59,137 nt of DNA from Cruorifilaria tuberocauda. Taxonomy: Eukaryota; Nematoda; Chromadorea; Rhabditida; Onchocercidae. Shown here piece after piece: positions 27,224 to 39,874 of this stretch. Each line of letters opens with the position of its first letter. The first letter of the stretch is position 1. The translations under genes and the position numbers were made by a program. The notes under the pieces were generated by a model. The model saw nothing but the letters and a program-made list of their open reading frames with translations, ran no database searches and had not been told where the DNA came from. The DNA lies in assembly GCA_013365365.1 (NCBI GenBank), contig JABVXU010000347.1, positions 1-59,137 on the forward strand, given 5' to 3'.

Positions 27224-30200
27224 CTAACAGCTTTGTTCATCAATCCATTGCAAAGCATCCAGTTGACGCCTAAGGATTTGCGCAATTTGGTCTGCCGTTT
27301 CAGCTTGGTCATCAGCACCTACATTTGTTCTTTGTAGTTCTCTAACCTGAAAATTTAAATTTATCCAATACATGTTACAAGGTCTCCACACAATATCAAA
27401 TCCCCATAAAATTATGTAAATATACCTGCTCGATAATATCACTGATGTCATCATCTGCCTGTTTGAGTTGCGCATCAATCTGTAACTGTAACTGTAGCCT
27501 AAAATAAGAATATTAACAATTTCAACGATAATAAGCATCTCATCTAAATATCATATAATTGAACGCACATTAATTCATGTCGCACAGAACGAACGAAAAT
27601 AATAGCAATAAAAATTTTTCAGTGACAGAAATAAAACAGTACTTCATAGAGGAAAATTAAGATTAATAATCACAAAATGTAACTCTGAAAATTAACCTTA
27701 TTAAGGTGTTAACATATCAAAGCAAACTCACATAGCCTGCCGCTGCAAGTCAGCATGAGTGGCTACACCCGGATCTGGCAGTCCTATTGGTGCCATTTCC
27801 GTCCAATCGCTAAGACCTAAAGCTTTTTCCAGATCAATAACTAAAGCTTCAAGTTCAGTTTGCTGCTGAGAAATGAAATCGACAGCGTGTAAAAACCGGT
27901 CCTTCTCTTCTTCCAGTTGTTTAATCTCTTCGCTTATATCAAGAACCTACAGTAATGAATTTATGAAATTATGCTCCCATGACGTAATAAACCCTATGAA
28001 AGAAGTGAAAAGTTTAACATATTCGTAAACATATGAATATGAGTTCACAAATACAAACAGCAAGACTGTCCGCAATTGAAAATATCATATCATTAGGGAG
28101 AAAAAAAATTAATTAACGACTTAAACAAAAATCCAAGCAAAAGAATGTAAAAAAGAACTTTATTTCAATAGCAGAGGAAAATAAAGCACCTAAACTTATA
28201 CCTTTTGCTGATTTTCTCGCAAAACACGATCAAATGCATTCAATTCCAATACTTGTGACATAAAAATACGCTGTTGTGCTTCGACGTCAAGTGTTAAACG
28301 ATTTACAAGTTGTTCCATTTGTGCAAATGTGATCGGTTTATCAGATCTGCAGCAAATCAATTAACGATATATGAATATCGTTTGTACTATATAAATATAT
28401 AGTACAAAATGGGACGTGCATATCCATATCACAATGTTTTTGGTTACTGAAAAAACCCAGCCATACTTATTAAGATCAAAAATTAAAATATCATTTCTTT
28501 TTAAAGATAAAAATACAATTTAGATATGTTGTAAACACTTTCAGAGCTTCGTGAAAAAATTACTTCTAGGTTTTCATTTTTCACAAGCAAAACATATAAA
28601 AATTTTGTCCTCTTCTTCATCCATTTTTTTGTTATATCTTCCTCTTGCTGAAACCGAAACTTGTAAAAAATATAACTAACGTGATTGCAGTAGCAGCAGG
28701 AACAGCAGTCGCTAAAACACTTGAAGCTCTTGTTGAAGCAGTTGTAATTGTTAAAGCAGAAGCAATTGTTGGTAAAGTAGTTGCAGTTGTTTTTGATGGG
28801 TGTAGCAGTGATGATAATGGCAGACCGGTTGATGTCACCGTACTTGTGGTAAACATACCGGGAGCAGCTGTGGCGAACTGCGAAAAAGATGTCATAATTG
28901 GTAACGGAGCGGAATTTGTCACCGTTGTTACCACTGCTGCTGCTGTTGTTGCTGTTGATTGCCCACTATAATAAATAATCGTTGTCAAATATTATTTGCT
29001 TAATGAAATTAACGGAATTAGGAAAAACCTAGTATACTCTAAATGTAGAAACAAAGAAACTTAAATATTTACATAACATTTACCCCGTAAAGAGTTTTAC
29101 AAGCAGGTTAAACAAATTAAAATAGTTAGAAAATCCAATCCTCAAGCACTTGCATGAAACCAAGTTATTTCAGACCATTAATAGAGTCCATATCTACATA
29201 TATGTGCCGTAAAAATATATATAATATATACATATAGTACGACACTTACAATGTAAATCCATTAGTTGCTATGGTGGTAACAGCAACTGCAGTTTGCGGT
29301 GTAGCTCCAAATAGCGGCATTATCGAAGCGGTTGAAGTTATGCTGCAACCCAATTATAATTGACATAAAAATAGTCCAAAAATGAGGAATTTCAAGAAAA
29401 TTTCCAACACTGATCATGGCCAACACGAACGAATTATAGCAACTATACATATATATTATTAATATCAAAGAAAAGAAAAAAGAACAAAAAGTTTGATCTG
29501 CAAATAATGACAAGTGATTTCGTACCACAGATCCAATTAACTTTCTTATTTTAAAATTAAGCTTGACAATTTTATTTAGAAAAAGAAAATTGCGGACCTA
29601 GGTTACAATAGTCGACTAGTAGGCAAGTTAGTAGCTATAAGCAATGACTAGGTCACAGTAAAATTCGTGATCGAAGTGAAATCAGAAGTGTCAATTGCAC
29701 AATTAAAGAGAATGGATGAGAAAAAGTCATTTCATAAACTCTATCAGTTGACCCACGAATTTAAAGCAATTTACAGTTTTTAAACTCTAATTGTTACTAC
29801 CAAGAAATCAGTACTTGTCTTGCTCCAGATAAAGGGCAGAAAGTGAAAACGACCAAAACTTAATAAAATTACCTCGGCATTAGTTGTGCTAACGGCACGG
29901 TACTCAATGTTGATGAGCGAACTGAAAATTGAAATACTATACATTTTCTACAGAGCGGAAACAAATGCTCATTAAGATAATACACATTAAATGCACAATC
30001 ATTCTAAAAGTAAAAATTCCTGAAGAATCAAAGGGGAAATACGCTGGTAGTAGCTGAAGTAAGAAAGATGGATGTTACTACTGATACACTTAGTAGCGCT
30101 AAACAAGAAATATTTATCACCGAGAATAACTGTAATATAAAACAAAGGGGAAAATCTATACATGAACCGACCATTCATGATCATTTTAAATTCTGATTTT

Positions 30201-33200
30201 CTATCAACTGTATAGCTTAGTCAATATAGATCCAATATAAAATTTTTGCATATTGTGGTTAAATTTTTCCCAACTAAACTATTTCATCTACCGACAACTT
30301 CTTAAAGTAATCCCACAACTCTAAACCAAACACACTGAAAAAAGAAACTGCAAATGATAGAATAAAAATGAAATCAAAATCAACAATTACAAGAATTATC
30401 TTTGTAATAAATAGCGGATTTATGCCAAAAAATGGGATAAAAATATCACCTGCAAAAGGAAGCGCTGTAGTACTAGTTGTAGTTGCTAATGATGGAACTG
30501 AATCTGAAAAAAATTAGAAAAGATCAAAAGAAAAGAGTGAGAATTCAACGCGTCAAGTGAAAGTTACTTATGATGTGAAATTTATTAAAATATTAGAATG
30601 ATGGAGATACTTTGATTTTAACTGCATTTCTTTCAGTACAACATTTATATGCATCAAAAATAATACTTGATAATCTATCAAGTGACATTTCATTAAGAAT
30701 TATGTTGTCTTTTGTATTAAATTCGGAGGACAATACATTTAGTTTAGAAGCTACCAGCTGACAAGCAAAACCTGAATTAAATATCCAGCATATCTTTGAA
30801 TTAAAGAAAAAACGAAAGAAATCGATAAAAAAAGAACAATCGAAATACTTTGTTTTAAATATTATGGAAACTGATATGTTACACTAGCAGGTGGACTCAT
30901 AAGCAGAACTTGATCCTGCCGTTGCATTTTTTGGGGCAGAAATACGAGTAGCATCATAGACAGCTATTCAACAGTCCATGAAGTACTAAAGGAAGGAATT
31001 TATTTATACCTTAAATTAAACAAAATACGATAATACTTAGGTATCCTGGAGAGCTTCATTCGTGAAAAAACAAAATTTACATATTTCATCTCTCAACATG
31101 TTAATATAACTTTCATATGTACAATCATACCGCTTAATCCAGACACTGAAGCCGTAGTTATAGCAGATGTTATGCCTGATGTAGCTTTAGTCCCGAACAA
31201 TCCGGCAAATGGGGGAGCTGCCGTAGAAGTAGCAGATCCGAATACAAGAGGAGATACAGCAGTTGTTGTAGTTAATGAAGATGTAGTAGAACTAAACGAA
31301 GATGGTGCTGTATTTCCACTCATAGCGACCGTGGTATTAAAACCAAAAGATAATACCGGTATCGGAGGAGTACTAGCCGCAGGAGAAATGGGTGCAGTAG
31401 TGCTTACTGTTGTAGATAACCCAAATGTTGATTTTGCTGAAATTATTGCATTTCAAAGTATTATTTAACAAGATTTCAGGATTTATCTCTTTTTCAATTT
31501 AATTTTTTTCCGAACTAAAAATATAATAGCCGGTTGGAGTTCTTTGAAATTTTTTCAAACAAAATAAAATTTATCTTAATTCTAGACTATAGAATGATTT
31601 ATTCTAATTTCATCTTTGGTGCTCGCGCAAATTTAATACGATTTTCATAAAATAACGGTTATACGAAGATTACATATCACTATAAATTTGCTATCATTAT
31701 GAATGTTACTGATATCTTTCATCCTTTATTATTGGCTGAGCATAATGATATTATCCGAAGCATGTATTTATTATGTCCTATAAATATTGGAAACAAAATT
31801 CAGAAGGCTGGAATAACCAATAAACATGGAATTACCCTAAAAATATCCCAGTGAGCACTGTAAAATGATGTAATAGTTGATCTAAAAAAGAGAACCTGTA
31901 GTAGGAGCAGGAGTACCAAACAGAAATCCGGTTGTTGAGACAGTGCTAGAAACAGCAGTAGTAACCTGACTAAACAAACCGCCTGAAACTAATTTTTGGC
32001 CAAACAGACTAGTTGATGAAGAACTAGCAGCTGGAGTAACAGAAACGGCAGCAGTAGTTAGCTGTAACGCTGTAGGTCCTGAAAGAGAAAAATTTCTTTA
32101 ATTCAAAAACAGTCCTTGAAAAAGTCATATATAACAAAAGTTAATGATGATTTTTATGATTTTCTTGCACATCAAAACTAACCGACAAAATGGCCCATAT
32201 TGAGATATTAAATTATTTATTAAAATTTGGTTTAAAATAACAGGAAATCTTCTCTATTCAGGTGCGCAGCAATCATAGGGTCACTTTAAAATTAAGATGT
32301 TGGAAAGAAACACTCTACTATGATTTTGCTCAGCAACAAAATGTCAAGATCTATATAAAAAAGATGCTAATATATTTAAATATATTCAAAGAAAAAAAAA
32401 TAAGAGCTTCCAATATATCGAAAAAAAAGATTACCAAACAAAGAACCAGGAGGTTGGCTGTTAGAAATTGAAGAACCAAAAGAAAATGGAGCTATACTGG
32501 TCATCGTAACAGTCGTCGTTGTAATTGGTGATCCAAATCCTAAGACGATATTTGTTGTTGAAAATAATCTTTGCTACATTTGAAAACGATCATGTTAGAA
32601 TGGCTAACTAAAACTAACCGTGAAAATTACACAATAAAGAAAAACATAGCCTGAATTCATCCAATTTTATATTTTTCAAAAATTCAATCATTACCAAACA
32701 TTAATATAGTGCATCTCAGAAAGTGATGTTATGTGACAAACGAAATTCATCATTGCAAATGACTGCAGGAGAAATAACAGTAATTTTTTCGTATATGTTA
32801 ACTTAGAAAAATTCACAGAAATAAATGATAATTTTTAATCAGTTACCGGTTATTGTAGACGTCGTCCCAAACAAAATACCTCCATTGCTTGATTGTGCAT
32901 TTGAAGTAGCGGCTGTTGTTACCGTAGGTGATGTAAAATTAGCAAACAGTGAAGATGGCTTTGCAGTGGGACCTAAGATAATTTAAAAAATAGATTCAAT
33001 CAACTGGAATTTTCTTCCGATTATTCCACAATAATCTTTACATATAGCGTAAACGACTGAAGTAAAGCGCTGTAGTGTTGGCATAGCAAGCTTTGTTAAA
33101 AAAATATACTTGATCGCATTGGATGCACAATTTGTATTTGTGTGTATATGAAGATATTCTACCAAACAACTAGTACCAGAATAATTTTATTATTTCAATA

Positions 33201-34531
33201 TTAAAATATTAAAGCCCGCTATCGAATCTAATACAATATGAATATAAACCGTGAATGGATTATCCTTTTCTGATACAAATCAGTTAGCTTTCAAATTTAC
33301 CCAATTTACTTCATTTTCAAAGAGTGGAGCTGTGTATAATGGAAAGATAAATAATAAATAAATGATAAAGACTTCCTGCTACGTCTAAAAAATCCCATTC
33401 AAAAATATATTTCATAAAAATTATTGAATAAGATTGCATAAACTCATGACTCATGAAATTAGAAATTACATCTACCAAGTGATGAGGAGGAAACGATTGA
33501 CGTAGTCGTATTTGCAGAAGTCGTTGTTGCTCCTGCTAGCGATGTTGTAGTCATCGGGGTGCCAAACAAACTACCAGAGGTACCAGTCGGTTTACCACTA
33601 AACATAAATCCACCTGCGGCAGTTGTTGAAGGTGAACTGGCAGATGAAGGAAATGTATTGCCAAAAATACTTCCGGTTCCTGAGAAAATCGTTTGGAAAT
33701 TAATATCAGCTTCTAGAAGCGATTTCAACTTTCTCCTTAGTAAAGTGATTAATATAAGACTGGATCTACCCGCATGATCACCTAAGAAGCCTATAATATT
33801 AGGCTTAATATTAGATGATATTAGAATATTAGATATTAATATTATTAATATATTAATAATATTAATATTAGTCAAATTCATACCGCTACTGGCTTACGAT
33901 CTCTACTAGTAATCTGATATTGAATTTCTTATTGGGAAATTGAATTCATCATTCGATTAAACCTTTTCGAAATATATTTTATCATATTCCTTTATGCTTC
34001 TTCTTAATAAACGTTTCACGACGAGTCATGTTTAGATCAGTCATATCGCAATACGTCCTACATATATGAATCGCATCCTACTGAAATGGAAACTGGAAAG
34101 CCAACTTATTCAGAGTCTAATCGGAAAATTATCTATTCACTACTACCTTCAAAACGGAACAAATTATCTAAATTGCATTTTACGAAGCGAAAATGAGAAT
34201 ATATATAATGAGATTTTAAACGATGAATTCAAACAAAGAAAAATCGAAAAATGGAACCTTTATTAGCCGTGGATCCAAAAGTAAATGCAGTTGGGAGACC
34301 AGTAGTAGAAGTAACACTTGTAGTAGTTCCGCCAAATAATAGTGGTTTCGATGTAGCGCCGAAGGAAAATCCTGAGGATTGTGCAGTTGTGACAGCAGAC
34401 GCTGTCGTGGTATTACCAAAAGAAAATAATGGCTTGGCTGCTCCCGGTGTACTCATTGTTGTCGTATTTGTTATAGTTGAAGGTGATCCGAAGCTAAATC
34501 CTATGCTAGTTCCCTTCGATCCACCAAACAT
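27224..34531 (-). CDS. npp-11: Nuclear pore glycoprotein Nup62 (Nsp1 family)
   Basis: Exons: 34258-34531, 33476-33679, 32847-32972, 32435-32539, 31896-32078, 31131-31436, 30450-30503, 29873-29921, 29250-29342, 28681-28965, 28202-28346, 27732-27946, 27426-27498, 27224-27346. Total 2235 nt, 744 residues, every junction in frame. Residues 1 to about 560 are Thr/Ser/Ala-rich with about 19 FG dipeptides (MFGG, FSFG, LFG), densest in exon 1. From about 560 to the end comes an alpha-helical region with heptad patterns, starting SDKPITFAQMEQLVNRL and ending RRQLDALQWIDEQSC, typical of the Nsp1/Nup62 C-terminal domain. In animals this coiled coil assembles with Nup58 and Nup54 in the central channel and the FG part binds transport receptors. 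The protein is longer than vertebrate Nup62 (about 520) because of the Thr-rich region. A possible extra 54-nt exon lies at 30910-30963. The symbol follows the C. elegans ortholog. Confidence 0.93.
28381..28408. repeat. 12-bp inverted repeat with 4-nt loop
   Basis: TTTGTACTATAT, four bases, then ATATAGTACAAA: a perfect 12-bp stem, in the Nup62 intron between exons 10 and 11. It could fold as a hairpin in the pre-mRNA. Confidence 0.7.
30910..30963 (-). other. Possible cassette exon of Nup62
   Basis: A 54-nt segment with AG acceptor, GT donor and an open phase-1/phase-1 frame (about AVYDATRISAPKNATAGS) lies between Nup62 exons 6 and 7. Including it would keep the frame. It has no FG motif, and its acceptor lacks the usual T-run, so it may be chance. 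Confidence 0.3.
33833..33868. repeat. 36-bp perfect AT palindrome in Nup62 intron 1
   Basis: All bases are A or T; the two 18-base arms are exact reverse complements centred between 33850 and 33851. Just upstream, 33787-33806 holds a shorter hairpin built on AAGCCTA/TTAGGCTT. The whole 33780-33875 block is rich in ATTA/TAAT words. Confidence 0.8.
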
Positions 34532-34536
34532 ATTCT
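34532..34536 (-). promoter_or_regulatory. Probable spliced-leader acceptor of Nup62
   Basis: On the minus strand TTTATAG ends at 34535, three bases before the start codon at 34531. No upstream coding exon is seen. Inferred as an SL trans-splice site. Confidence 0.45.
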
Positions 34537-37126
34537 ATAAATTCCACATTTTGACAATTTCGACTATGAATCCTTTGGAAATTATTTTAATGGATGAGTA
34601 CTATCACCGAAGATTGAACCATTTGGATAAATTAGAGTAGCTTAAATGGATATTATTAATGGTTGACTACTTAAAATTAAAAGTCCAATATGCCTAAACC
34701 TATAATTACTTACTTAAAGAATAGTTATAGCATAAAAAAACAGAATCAAAAACCAAAAAATCAGCAAATATTGGAACCAATCAGCTATTAAGAACAGTAG
34801 GTAAGTTTTCGTTGGAAGATCCGGAGTGAAGAAAGGAACATGCTCTCGACTCCATTTTTTCTCTTTTTTAACATGGCTCTGTTTGGAAAATTTATTTCCT
34901 TACTTATGTTTGGATTGGAACGTTCCGTATTAATTGAGCTCTTTCAAACATAAACCAAATACTAATATAAGCATTGTGGTTTATACTTATAAATTTCCGT
35001 ATATCGAAAAATGAGACATAATATATTTGTATTATAAAATTTATGATCCCTATTAAAAAATCTTATTTATTTTCTTTGTTACACATAAACAATTTTCTCT
35101 CCTTTATCGACGCACAAACATGTGACATGTTTTGTTTTTTTGAGCGTTTAACGTGACATCTAAAACATGAGCTCTTGGTATAAAAGGTAATATTTTATAG
35201 ATGAGTGATAAAATGTTGCATGTAATTCCTAAGCTCGAGATTTTTTTTAATATACTGAAATTTAATGCAATGACATGTGATGAGCTAAAAGGCAGCTTGA
35301 CTTTTTAATGATCCAATTGATTTAATTAGGTGGATTTAAGTTTTACATCCTCGAATCTTAAGCAATTGTAAACTAAGTCCACATCTGGTTTGGTATCTGT
35401 CTTGCTCTATATATTCTGCCAGTGACAATCAATCAATAAAATAATGTGATGATTATATTAAGACTAGTTTCTTTGATAGTTAACAAGTTCATTCCATACT
35501 ATATTATTGTTTCATATTATTTTAAATTAAATTTGTATAATTTTGGAGATTTGAAAGTGTGTAATAAGTCGCATACTGAAATGCTGAAGTGATTGCTATA
35601 TATTATAAATTCCTTTTCTCTAGCCTTTTTATTTTGCATCCTTTAAAGTCTTTAGTTGAACTTAAATTAACTTCTTTTGATTCAAAATTATCTATAGTAA
35701 GAGGGACTATAAATTCTGTGGATTTTTTTCTCTTTGGTCAGCTGACATCCCTGGAAATTGATTAGCTTAGTTGTGCCCATTTATTTAACTGATGTATATT
35801 GTGAGGGTATTTTTGTCGCTGAAGAAGTCAGTCAGTAATATCTGCTTGATGTGAATGACAAATTTCACAGGTGTGTCTTAACTGCAACAAATATATAAGT
35901 AAACCAAATAGTGATTAAACCATAAGTTTCTATTATAAGTATACATGTAATATACAATAAAATATTTGTTGTATATGCATCAACAACGGGTTTAAAATAC
36001 GTACGATATAGTTTAATTTACATAAAAGTAATTATTTGATAATAAACTCAAGCCAATCGTGATAATTATATACTGCTTGCTATATATATATAAATTATTT
36101 CAAGCATCTTTATAACCTTCTAATGTATAATGGTAATGTATAACCTTTTTTGTGCAATTATTATTGACATGTATAATGATTGAAATATACAGATGATTTT
36201 ACACTACATCGTGTAAATTAAGTAACTGAGATATAAATCAGGTTGAAAATAGACATGGGATAGATTAGAAATAGTTATATAAAAGTTCAAATCCTCTTGA
36301 TATAGAATCAATTTTTTGAAAAATCGTAGTTTTCATCATTCGGAATTTTGGTATTTCTGCATAATTGATTTAATTGTTTGCCCTGAACAGTTCCTACCGT
36401 CAGTTCCTTGAATTCCGTCAGCGTCCGCTTTCATCTTCCCCACGCTGCTCACTTTCTGTCCTGTCTTCGTTCCATCCTTCGAATGACTTCTAATCGATTA
36501 ACCCAAATCAGTCATCGATTATCTACATTATTGTTACTTTCATGTAAAATTTTACAAGTTCTTTTATCACTTGAAGCAGTGATTCGGCAAATTTAGAATG
36601 CAATTATAATTATAGTTAATGAATAACAATTGATGTTGTGAGATGGAATGTTAATCGTAATTTGTTTTATCCATCTAGTTGAATCTTGCACTTTGGTACA
36701 CTTAGTTTCAATATGTCCCGTTAACGAGATTTCTTTTTGCTTTTTTTGCACTTCCATATGTATGTCACTTAAAATGGAAAAGCTATTTCCATTCCAATTC
36801 ATCTAACCAATTGCTAGACGGTGGTTGTTCTTGTTCTATGCAGTTTGATTGGGAATTGTTAGTTTTTGGGATCTCTTTATTACGATTTTCTTGAACGATA
36901 GGAGAATATTTATAATCTGGAAATTGAAAACCGTTTCAAATCAAAAATATGAGAATATCGTTCATGAAAAAATGCAGTGTACAAATGAACATGTGAACGA
37001 GTGTCAACTTAGATATCCAGCCGATAAACTAAAATTAAATGATAGGAGAGATGGTTACGATAGAATTGCAAAATCAATTTTATTCAATAATAGACTGCTT
37101 GCCTTCGTACTATGGTTGTCTGTATG

Positions 37127-37350
37127 ATTATTATTATCCTCATTTCAATTTGTTTTGTGTTATTATTATTATTAATCATTTTTATTATCATTATTACTAT
37201 TATTATTGTTATCACTATTTATCATATTATTATTGTTTTCATTATTATTATTTATTATTGCTGTTATCATTATTATCGTAATTATTATTATCATTATTAT
37301 AATTATAATTATTATTATCATTATTATTATTATTACTATTATTATCATCA
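37127..37350. repeat. Imperfect TTA/ATT microsatellite array
   Basis: About 220 bp made almost entirely of TTA, ATT, ATC and TAT units; weaker extensions continue to about 37450. All readings through it (runs of Ile, Tyr, Leu) are artefacts. Confidence 0.85.
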
Positions 37351-39862
37351 CTGTTATTCATTGTGGTTATAATAATTGTCGTTAATTATTGCTATCAACT
37401 AATCTTATTTTTATTGTTAGCATATGATTTATATTAATATTATTATTACCATATGATTATATCGTTACTGTTTATATTTTAGGAACGTCCAAATCGGTTT
37501 AACATGTGAGTAAATATTGTATCTGTTTTGCAAATTATTTCATTTATTTATTTATAATTTTTTCAATGCTGCGTTATATTTTTTGGAAAGTTTCTGTGAT
37601 AAAAAGAAATAACTACTATCACCATAATGAGTCTCGCCTGTCTCTTCTCTTTCTGTATATATCTATAGATAAATTTTCGCTTTGTTGGGCTCAACTTCGA
37701 AGTTATAGCGATAACAATCAATGCCAAAGGCCCAGGATTTATACAAGCCCTATGAGAGAGCAGAAAGAAAAGTAATCATCAAAGTGCAGATATGCATCTC
37801 AGACCATTACAAATGCATTTACATTTTAAATTATACGTACAGCATAATTTATTATGATAACACATTTGCTATTAAAATTAAATTTTTTTTCTGAAAAGGG
37901 CTATTTGCTTAGTTTCAAAATCCAAAAATTTTTTCAGATTCTCCTAATCTTTTTTCTTTTCCCTTTCTCATCCCATCTTTCATTCTTCATTAATTTTCTG
38001 TCTTTCAAATCACTTCAGCTATAAATAATATGTATGAATTAAGAGAGTAGAAATCTTCAGCATGTCATTTAATATTTCTTAAACGACAACATCGTCTTTC
38101 TACGGTTAAATGAATGAGAAGAGGTTCTGCAGATGAAAATTTCTTTTCCATGTTTTTCATCTTTTCCTTTATTTCCTTTCTCTTGCATCATCATCGTTAT
38201 CATCACCATCTCATTCGTTTCTCTTGAAATTTTCTTAAGTTTACTTTTCTTTAAGCTGAATTAAAGGTTGATTTCTTTTATTTTCAAATTGAATTTTGTT
38301 GCCTTTATTTTTTTATTCTTTCTTTTTTTTAATTTTTTGTTTCTTATTTAAATTTTAGTTTTTTGTTCCCCACTTCTTTTGGTGTGCATCAGAAAAATCA
38401 CTTCATATCCACTTTAGGAGAAGACAGGAAGATACCTTCGAAAAACGAAGCAATAAACCATCATCAACGTTGTGAATGCCTTCGATTCGAAGGTACGCTT
38501 TTTTTGAGTTTTGTATGGCTTCTCTTTTCCCTATTTTCTTCTGCATAATTTGCAGTCTCTCTTTCATATTTTTTCCTCTCCTCCATTTTTCCGTTTTTCT
38601 ACTTTCTACATATTCCAAAAAATTTTTTGATGCTTCCTTTTTTTCGTTTTCTTTGCTTCAATGATTATTTTTCGTCAGGAACAAAAAAAACAAGGATGCA
38701 AAATAAATTCTATAGCTTTGTTTACTCAATTCATTCAACTTTTTTCGAATGATATCATTATCACTTTTTCCCAATAATATCATCATCACATGGTGGATGA
38801 TCATTGTTATTAGTCCATGATTAGTATCGCTTATTCTTATGGACTTTTTTTTTGTTTCAAATATAACTTTATTTCTTATACGATTAACTTCAGTATATTG
38901 GAAGCAAGGTGGGTTTGTAACTGGAATTGTTTGTTGATTTTAATTTTCCACCTCCGGAATGTAAGCTTAATATTTGTTAGTTGTGACAAGTTATCTTGTT
39001 GCCGTTGTGGTTTTTGATCAAGGAGAAAAAGGGAAAAGAGAAAAAGAATATACGAGGGAGAACGGAATGAGATGAAATAAAGGTCGTAGGAAATGACCGA
39101 CCGGTTCGATTTCTTGATATCATCAAACTATTACCTCGATTTTTTCAGGTCGTTTTTTTTATATCTCCAAATTATTCGTACAGGCGATCCTTGACATTGT
39201 AAAATTATTACCTCTATCCTTCCAGACTTTCTTTGATATCTTCAGATTATTACCTATTTCCTACAATTTCATCTTTTGATTTCTACGCAAGTTATCACTT
39301 TTCTTCCTCCCGTCTTTTTGCCGTTAAAAGAAAAAAGAAACATGCTAAAATTTCTATGTTTATGAGAACCCGTTTATAGGGAAAGGGAGCAAATTAATAA
39401 ATTCATTAAATTTCTTCTGGTTCATTATTTCGAGCATCTTTCATTTCGAAACAAAATATTCTTTCTTAATTGTAAGCAAAATCTTGCACATATCATACTG
39501 AAACTTTCCTACAGAAACGTAATCCTTTTGATAGCAGTACCGTGCTTTTAAATTAGTAATGAAATAGTACAAAGATTAACGTTTATTTGTGCTTCTTTTT
39601 TATCAAAGGCGCTCCTTATGAATGGTTTTTTTAATAGTATTTGTTGAGTTTGCTAAAGTATGCGTTCTGGCTTTATGACTTTAATTCCTGTTTTAGATTA
39701 ACGACCGCCCATGATGCCTCAAGAAAAATCGAAAATATAGAAAAAATAATTTTTCTCAAATACATGAATTTGTCATTTATAAAAATTGAACGAAACATTT
39801 TTCATTGCCTAAAATTGAAAGCATTTTTCTGATATATCGAAAGTTATTTCATTTTTCGATAT

Positions 39863-39870
39863 ATTTATAG
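39863..39870 (+). promoter_or_regulatory. Probable spliced-leader acceptor of glutaminase
   Basis: ATTTATAG ends at 39870, four bases before the start codon at 39875. Fits an SL addition site directly before the ATG; inferred from position only. Confidence 0.45.
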
Positions 39871-39874
39871 AAGG

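Larger units (their letters stand above)
34537..39870. other. 5.3-kb divergent intergenic spacer
   Basis: Lies between Nup62 (minus) and glutaminase (plus) and so contains both promoters. It holds the TTA/ATT array at 37127-37350, a less AT-rich, pyrimidine-rich island near 36385-36500, and T/C-rich tracts at about 37,900-38,700. ORFs here have low-complexity or random composition; none joins in frame to a neighbour with clear splice signals. Confidence 0.6.

Noticed and set aside
28645..34640. Plus-strand Val/Ala-rich ORFs at 28645, 31172, 33559 and 34251
   Set aside because: Each is the mirror of a Thr/Ser-rich Nup62 exon on the minus strand; the minus exons join in frame and carry FG motifs.
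37039..37372. Ile/Tyr-rich ORFs
   Set aside because: They only translate the TTA/ATT microsatellite.
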